This document shows, one piece after another, positions 6,850 through 8,684 of a stretch of DNA of 8,684 bases (position 1 is the stretch's first letter; each line of letters begins with the position of its first letter). The notes under the pieces were generated by a model. It was not told the origin of the DNA. It ran no database searches and was given only the letters and a program-made list of their open reading frames with translations. Made by a program: the position numbers and the translations under genes. Origin of the DNA: Bacteroidales bacterium. GTDB taxonomy: Bacteria > Bacteroidota > Bacteroidia > Bacteroidales > Muribaculaceae. The DNA is taken from NCBI GenBank assembly GCA_014800065.1, contig JAAVGX010000072.1, positions 1 through 8,684 of the forward strand. Reading direction: 5' to 3'.

Positions 6850-6897
6850 TTAAATGCGCAGGGCTTAGGCTCTGCGCATTTAACCTTTTCTTTTGTT
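6850..6897 (+). terminator. Predicted intrinsic terminator of the glycogen genes
   Basis: A perfect 12-bp stem (6850-6861 with 6872-6883, core AAATGCGCAG/CTGCGCATTT) that can extend inward by three pairs (GGC with GCT, one G-U) to a TTAG tetraloop. A T-rich run with a few C and G interruptions follows (6886-6897). It sits 82 nt after the phosphorylase stop and 70 nt before engB, so it should separate the two units. The T-run is imperfect, so some read-through is possible. Confidence 0.78.
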
Positions 6898-6952
6898 TCG
6901 TTGTTATAATTAGTAAAACGAGATTCAGAAAGAAAGCAAAATAAAAATAGCT

Positions 6953-7555
6953 ATGATTGTCAATACAGCTCGATTTGTAATCAGCAACAGCGATTACACC
7001 CAATGCCCCACCGATACCAAACACGAATACGCCTTCATCGGCCGTTCGAATGTGGGCAAATCATCATTGATAAATATGCTCACGGGTAAGAAGGACCTTG
7101 CCAAAACTTCCTCGACCCCCGGCAAGACAATGCTCATCAATCACTTTTTGGTGAATGATTCGTGGTACATCGTCGATCTTCCCGGCTACGGCTATGCCCG
7201 CCGTTCCAAGGCCGACCGTGCGGCACTTGAGGTAATGATCAAGAGCTATATTGCCAACCGCGCCCAGATGACAAACCTGTTCGTGCTGCTGGACAGTCGC
7301 CATAAACCCCAGGAAATCGACCTCAAGTTTATGGATTGGCTCGGAGAGAACGGCATCCCCTTCAGCATAGTATTCACAAAGCTGGATAAGCAGACCTCCA
7401 ACGCATCCAAGCATCAGATTGCGGCATATCTTGAGACACTCCTTGAGCGCTGGGAAGAACTGCCCCCCGTGTTCCGCACTTCAAGCGAGGATAAGCGTGG
7501 GCGCAATGAAATTCTCGACTACATCGAGGAAATGAACAAACTCCCGCTGGAATAA
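6953..7555 (+). CDS. engB: Ribosome biogenesis GTP-binding protein EngB (YsxC/YihA)
   Basis: Small cytosolic TRAFAC-class GTPase needed for late assembly of the 50S ribosomal subunit. The 200-residue length is normal. G motifs in order are: G1 GRSNVGKSS (30-38), G2 TPGKT (55-59, with Thr59 as the switch I threonine), G3 DLPGYGYA (75-82), G4 TKLD (142-145) and G5 TSS (176-178). The GYGYA after the DxxG motif is typical of EngB. ATG at 6953 follows an A-rich leader without a clear Shine-Dalgarno site, and it gives the expected lead of about 25 residues (with the ARFVISNS segment) before the first strand. The gene lies after a strong terminator, so it must have its own promoter, but no clean TTTG/TAnnTTTG pair is visible in the 70-nt gap. 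A small acidic ORF starts 56 nt downstream. Confidence 0.97.
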   Translation: MIVNTARFVISNSDYTQCPTDTKHEYAFIGRSNVGKSSLINMLTGKKDLAKTSSTPGKTMLINHFLVNDSWYIVDLPGYGYARRSKADRAALEVMIKSYIANRAQMTNLFVLLDSRHKPQEIDLKFMDWLGENGIPFSIVFTKLDKQTSNASKHQIAAYLETLLERWEELPPVFRTSSEDKRGRNEILDYIEEMNKLPLE

Positions 7556-7611
7556 AGTGAACCTTCCACTTAATTGAGCGTTATAGAAGTAAAACCTAAA
7601 ACGTATCAATT

Positions 7612-7782
7612 ATGAAAGAAGAAAAGACAGAAAAAAGCCCGTGTGCATGCAAATATCCCGGTACCGCTGTGGATTTAGGCGACGGAGGCAAGACCACCGA
7701 ACAGGAAGTGAAAGAGCGTACGGAAGTACTTGACAGTAATCCGCGAATAGACCCGGACGATATTGAGGAAATTCCGTCGTAA
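7612..7782 (+). CDS. Small acidic hypothetical protein, 56 residues
   Basis: I do not recognise this protein. The frame runs ATG (7612-7614) to TAA (7780-7782) and encodes 56 residues starting MKEEKTEKSPCACKYPGTAV and ending DPDDIEEIPS. It is strongly hydrophilic and acidic, with no signal peptide, no membrane segment and one Cys-Ala-Cys pair (11-13). Coding is supported by position: it starts 56 nt after engB with an A-rich leader, fills the gap, and stops 21 nt before a clear intrinsic terminator, as a last gene of an operon would. Codon choice (GGC, ACC, GTG, CCG) matches the neighbours. It may be a disordered small protein. The Cys pair could bind metal, but two cysteines alone prove nothing. 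No promoter of its own is evident, so cotranscription with engB is likely. Confidence 0.65.
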   Translation: MKEEKTEKSPCACKYPGTAVDLGDGGKTTEQEVKERTEVLDSNPRIDPDDIEEIPS

Positions 7783-7802
7783 TCAAATTTTTACAATGAT
7801 AT

Positions 7803-7832
7803 AACTCGCGAAAATCACATCGCGGGTTTTTT
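7803..7832 (+). terminator. Predicted intrinsic terminator after engB and small ORF
   Basis: Stem 7803-7811 with 7820-7828 (core CTCGCGA/TCGCGGG, one T-G pair), 8-nt loop AAATCACA, and six T residues (7827-7832). It begins 21 nt after the small ORF stop and ends just before the next promoter. Confidence 0.85.
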
Positions 7833-7833
7833 A

Positions 7834-7865
7834 TTTGGATAGAATTACAATTTTGCTTAATTTTG
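7834..7865 (+). promoter_or_regulatory. Predicted promoter for the RelA/SpoT-family gene
   Basis: TTTG (7834-7837), 20-nt spacer, TAATTTTG (7858-7865), a full match to the Bacteroides promoter pattern. It starts 2 nt after the T-run of the preceding terminator. Transcription would begin near 7870-7874, giving a leader of about 12-16 nt before the ATG at 7886. Confidence 0.8.
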
Positions 7866-7885
7866 GGGAATAAAGACTTTGACAC

Positions 7886-8684
7886 ATGGTAAACGAACTG
7901 ACCAAAGACGAGCGAGAGCATATCACGGAGCAGGGTAGGGACTTGCTTCGGACCATGCGTGGGCATATCCAACCGGGCGATCTGCGCCGGATAGTTGAGT
8001 CCTATGCCAAGGCGGGCAGCGGAGTGCTTGAGCGCGATCGCTTCGGCTTCCACCCCGTTGTGAAGTCAATTCGTACTTCTCTGGCATTGTGTGAGTTGCT
8101 GGATCACGACCGTAACATGGTGGCCGCCATCATGCTGGCACCTCTTGCAAAGGGGGGAGTAATCACCGACGAAGAAGTGAAGGCACTGTGGGGCGATGAT
8201 GTTGCCACTCTGGTGCGCGGTCTGTCGAAGGTGGAGAGCATTTATAGCCGTTCGGCTTCGGTGGAGAGTGAGAATTTCCGCAAATTGCTGCTCACCTTTG
8301 CCGAGGATATCCGTGTGATTATCATTATGATTGTGGATCGCCTTGTGCTGATGCGTGCCATCAATCATCATCCGGCAGAAAATCTGGTGAAAGATACCGC
8401 TTACGAGGCTAATTATCTCTATGCACCACTGGCTCACCGATTGGGCCTTTACGCAATCAAGAGCGAGCTGGAGGATATGAGCCTTAAGTACAGCAACCGA
8501 GAGGTATATACACGAATAGCCCACCAGCTGAAGGAAACCAAGACCAAGCGCGATGCCTATATCGACGCTTTTATCGCTCCTATCAAGGCCAAACTTGAAG
8601 CAGAGGGGCTTAAGTTTGAAATCAAGGGACGAACCAAGTCGATTTATTCGATTTGGAATAAGATGAAGAAGCAGCACAACACCA
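7886..8684 (+). CDS. RelA/SpoT-family (p)ppGpp synthetase, N-terminal part, cut by right edge
   Basis: The first 266 residues of a long RSH protein (family members are about 700-750 residues). The N-terminal hydrolase-like domain aligns clearly: FHPVVKSIRTSLALCELLD (55-73, with His56 kept), VATLVRGLSKVESIY (106-120), SENFRKLLLTFAEDIRVIIIMIVDRLVLMRAI (128-159), and LYAPLAHRLGLYAIKSELEDMSLKY (178-202). The residues needed for ppGpp hydrolysis are largely lost. Where SpoT has the HD pair (LLHD) there is LAP (84-86), the following Glu-Asp is AKGG (88-91), and LADRLHNMR has become IVDRLVLMR (Asp151 kept, His lost). The domain is therefore probably a catalytically dead, regulatory one, as in E. coli RelA. 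The synthetase domain is just beginning at GRTKSIYSIWNKMKKQ (248-263) when the window ends. The role is stringent-response signalling from GTP/GDP and ATP. relA is the likely name, but the synthetase core is not visible. Confidence 0.92.
   Translation, partial: MVNELTKDEREHITEQGRDLLRTMRGHIQPGDLRRIVESYAKAGSGVLERDRFGFHPVVKSIRTSLALCELLDHDRNMVAAIMLAPLAKGGVITDEEVKALWGDDVATLVRGLSKVESIYSRSASVESENFRKLLLTFAEDIRVIIIMIVDRLVLMRAINHHPAENLVKDTAYEANYLYAPLAHRLGLYAIKSELEDMSLKYSNREVYTRIAHQLKETKTKRDAYIDAFIAPIKAKLEAEGLKFEIKGRTKSIYSIWNKMKKQHNT

Noticed and set aside
8066..8677. Minus-strand 203-residue open frame at the right edge
   Set aside because: It is antisense to the RelA/SpoT-family gene, whose conserved motifs run through the whole stretch; the antisense peptide has no family features.

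Overview
The window looks like core chromosome of a member of the Bacteroidota, most likely Bacteroidales, and possibly Muribaculaceae by overall feel (roughly balanced GC, codon style); the family-level guess is tentative. Supporting signs are three promoters fitting the Bacteroidetes sigma-ABfr pattern (TTTG, exactly 20 nt, TAnnTTTG), mostly weak or absent Shine-Dalgarno sites, and a glycogen pair made of a eukaryote-like GT3 glycogen synthase and a DUF3417-type GT35 phosphorylase. No mobile element, CRISPR array, tRNA or rRNA was seen.

Layout. Positions 1-89 probably hold the basic C-terminal tail of a plus-strand gene entering from the left. Positions 90-372 are a convergent intergenic stretch with three compact perfect hairpins. 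Positions 373-2274 hold a minus-strand cluster read in the order thymidine kinase, YhcH/YjgK/YiaL-family protein (TTG start), exported DUF3108 protein (GTG start); an eight-copy 7-bp tandem repeat fills the tdk-yhcH gap. Positions 2275-2510 are a divergent regulatory region with one promoter for tdk and one for the glycogen genes. Positions 2511-6768 hold glycogen synthase and alpha-glucan phosphorylase, 58 nt apart and probably one transcript. A hairpin-rich 3' region with a strong terminator follows. Next come the ribosome-assembly GTPase EngB (YsxC/YihA), an unrecognised 56-residue acidic ORF, a second terminator, and a promoter driving a RelA/SpoT-family gene cut by the right edge.

Function. 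The glycogen pair covers synthesis from nucleotide sugar and phosphorolytic release of glucose-1-phosphate, i.e. both directions of storage-polymer turnover. The tdk cluster combines thymidine salvage with a probable sugar-handling protein and an envelope protein of unknown role. EngB and the RelA-like enzyme link to ribosome assembly and the stringent response; the latter has lost the HD hydrolase signature and is probably a (p)ppGpp synthetase only.

I did not find a convincing new multi-gene system. The best candidates for a second look are the heptad repeat, the hairpins with a shared GAAGC core, and the small acidic ORF.
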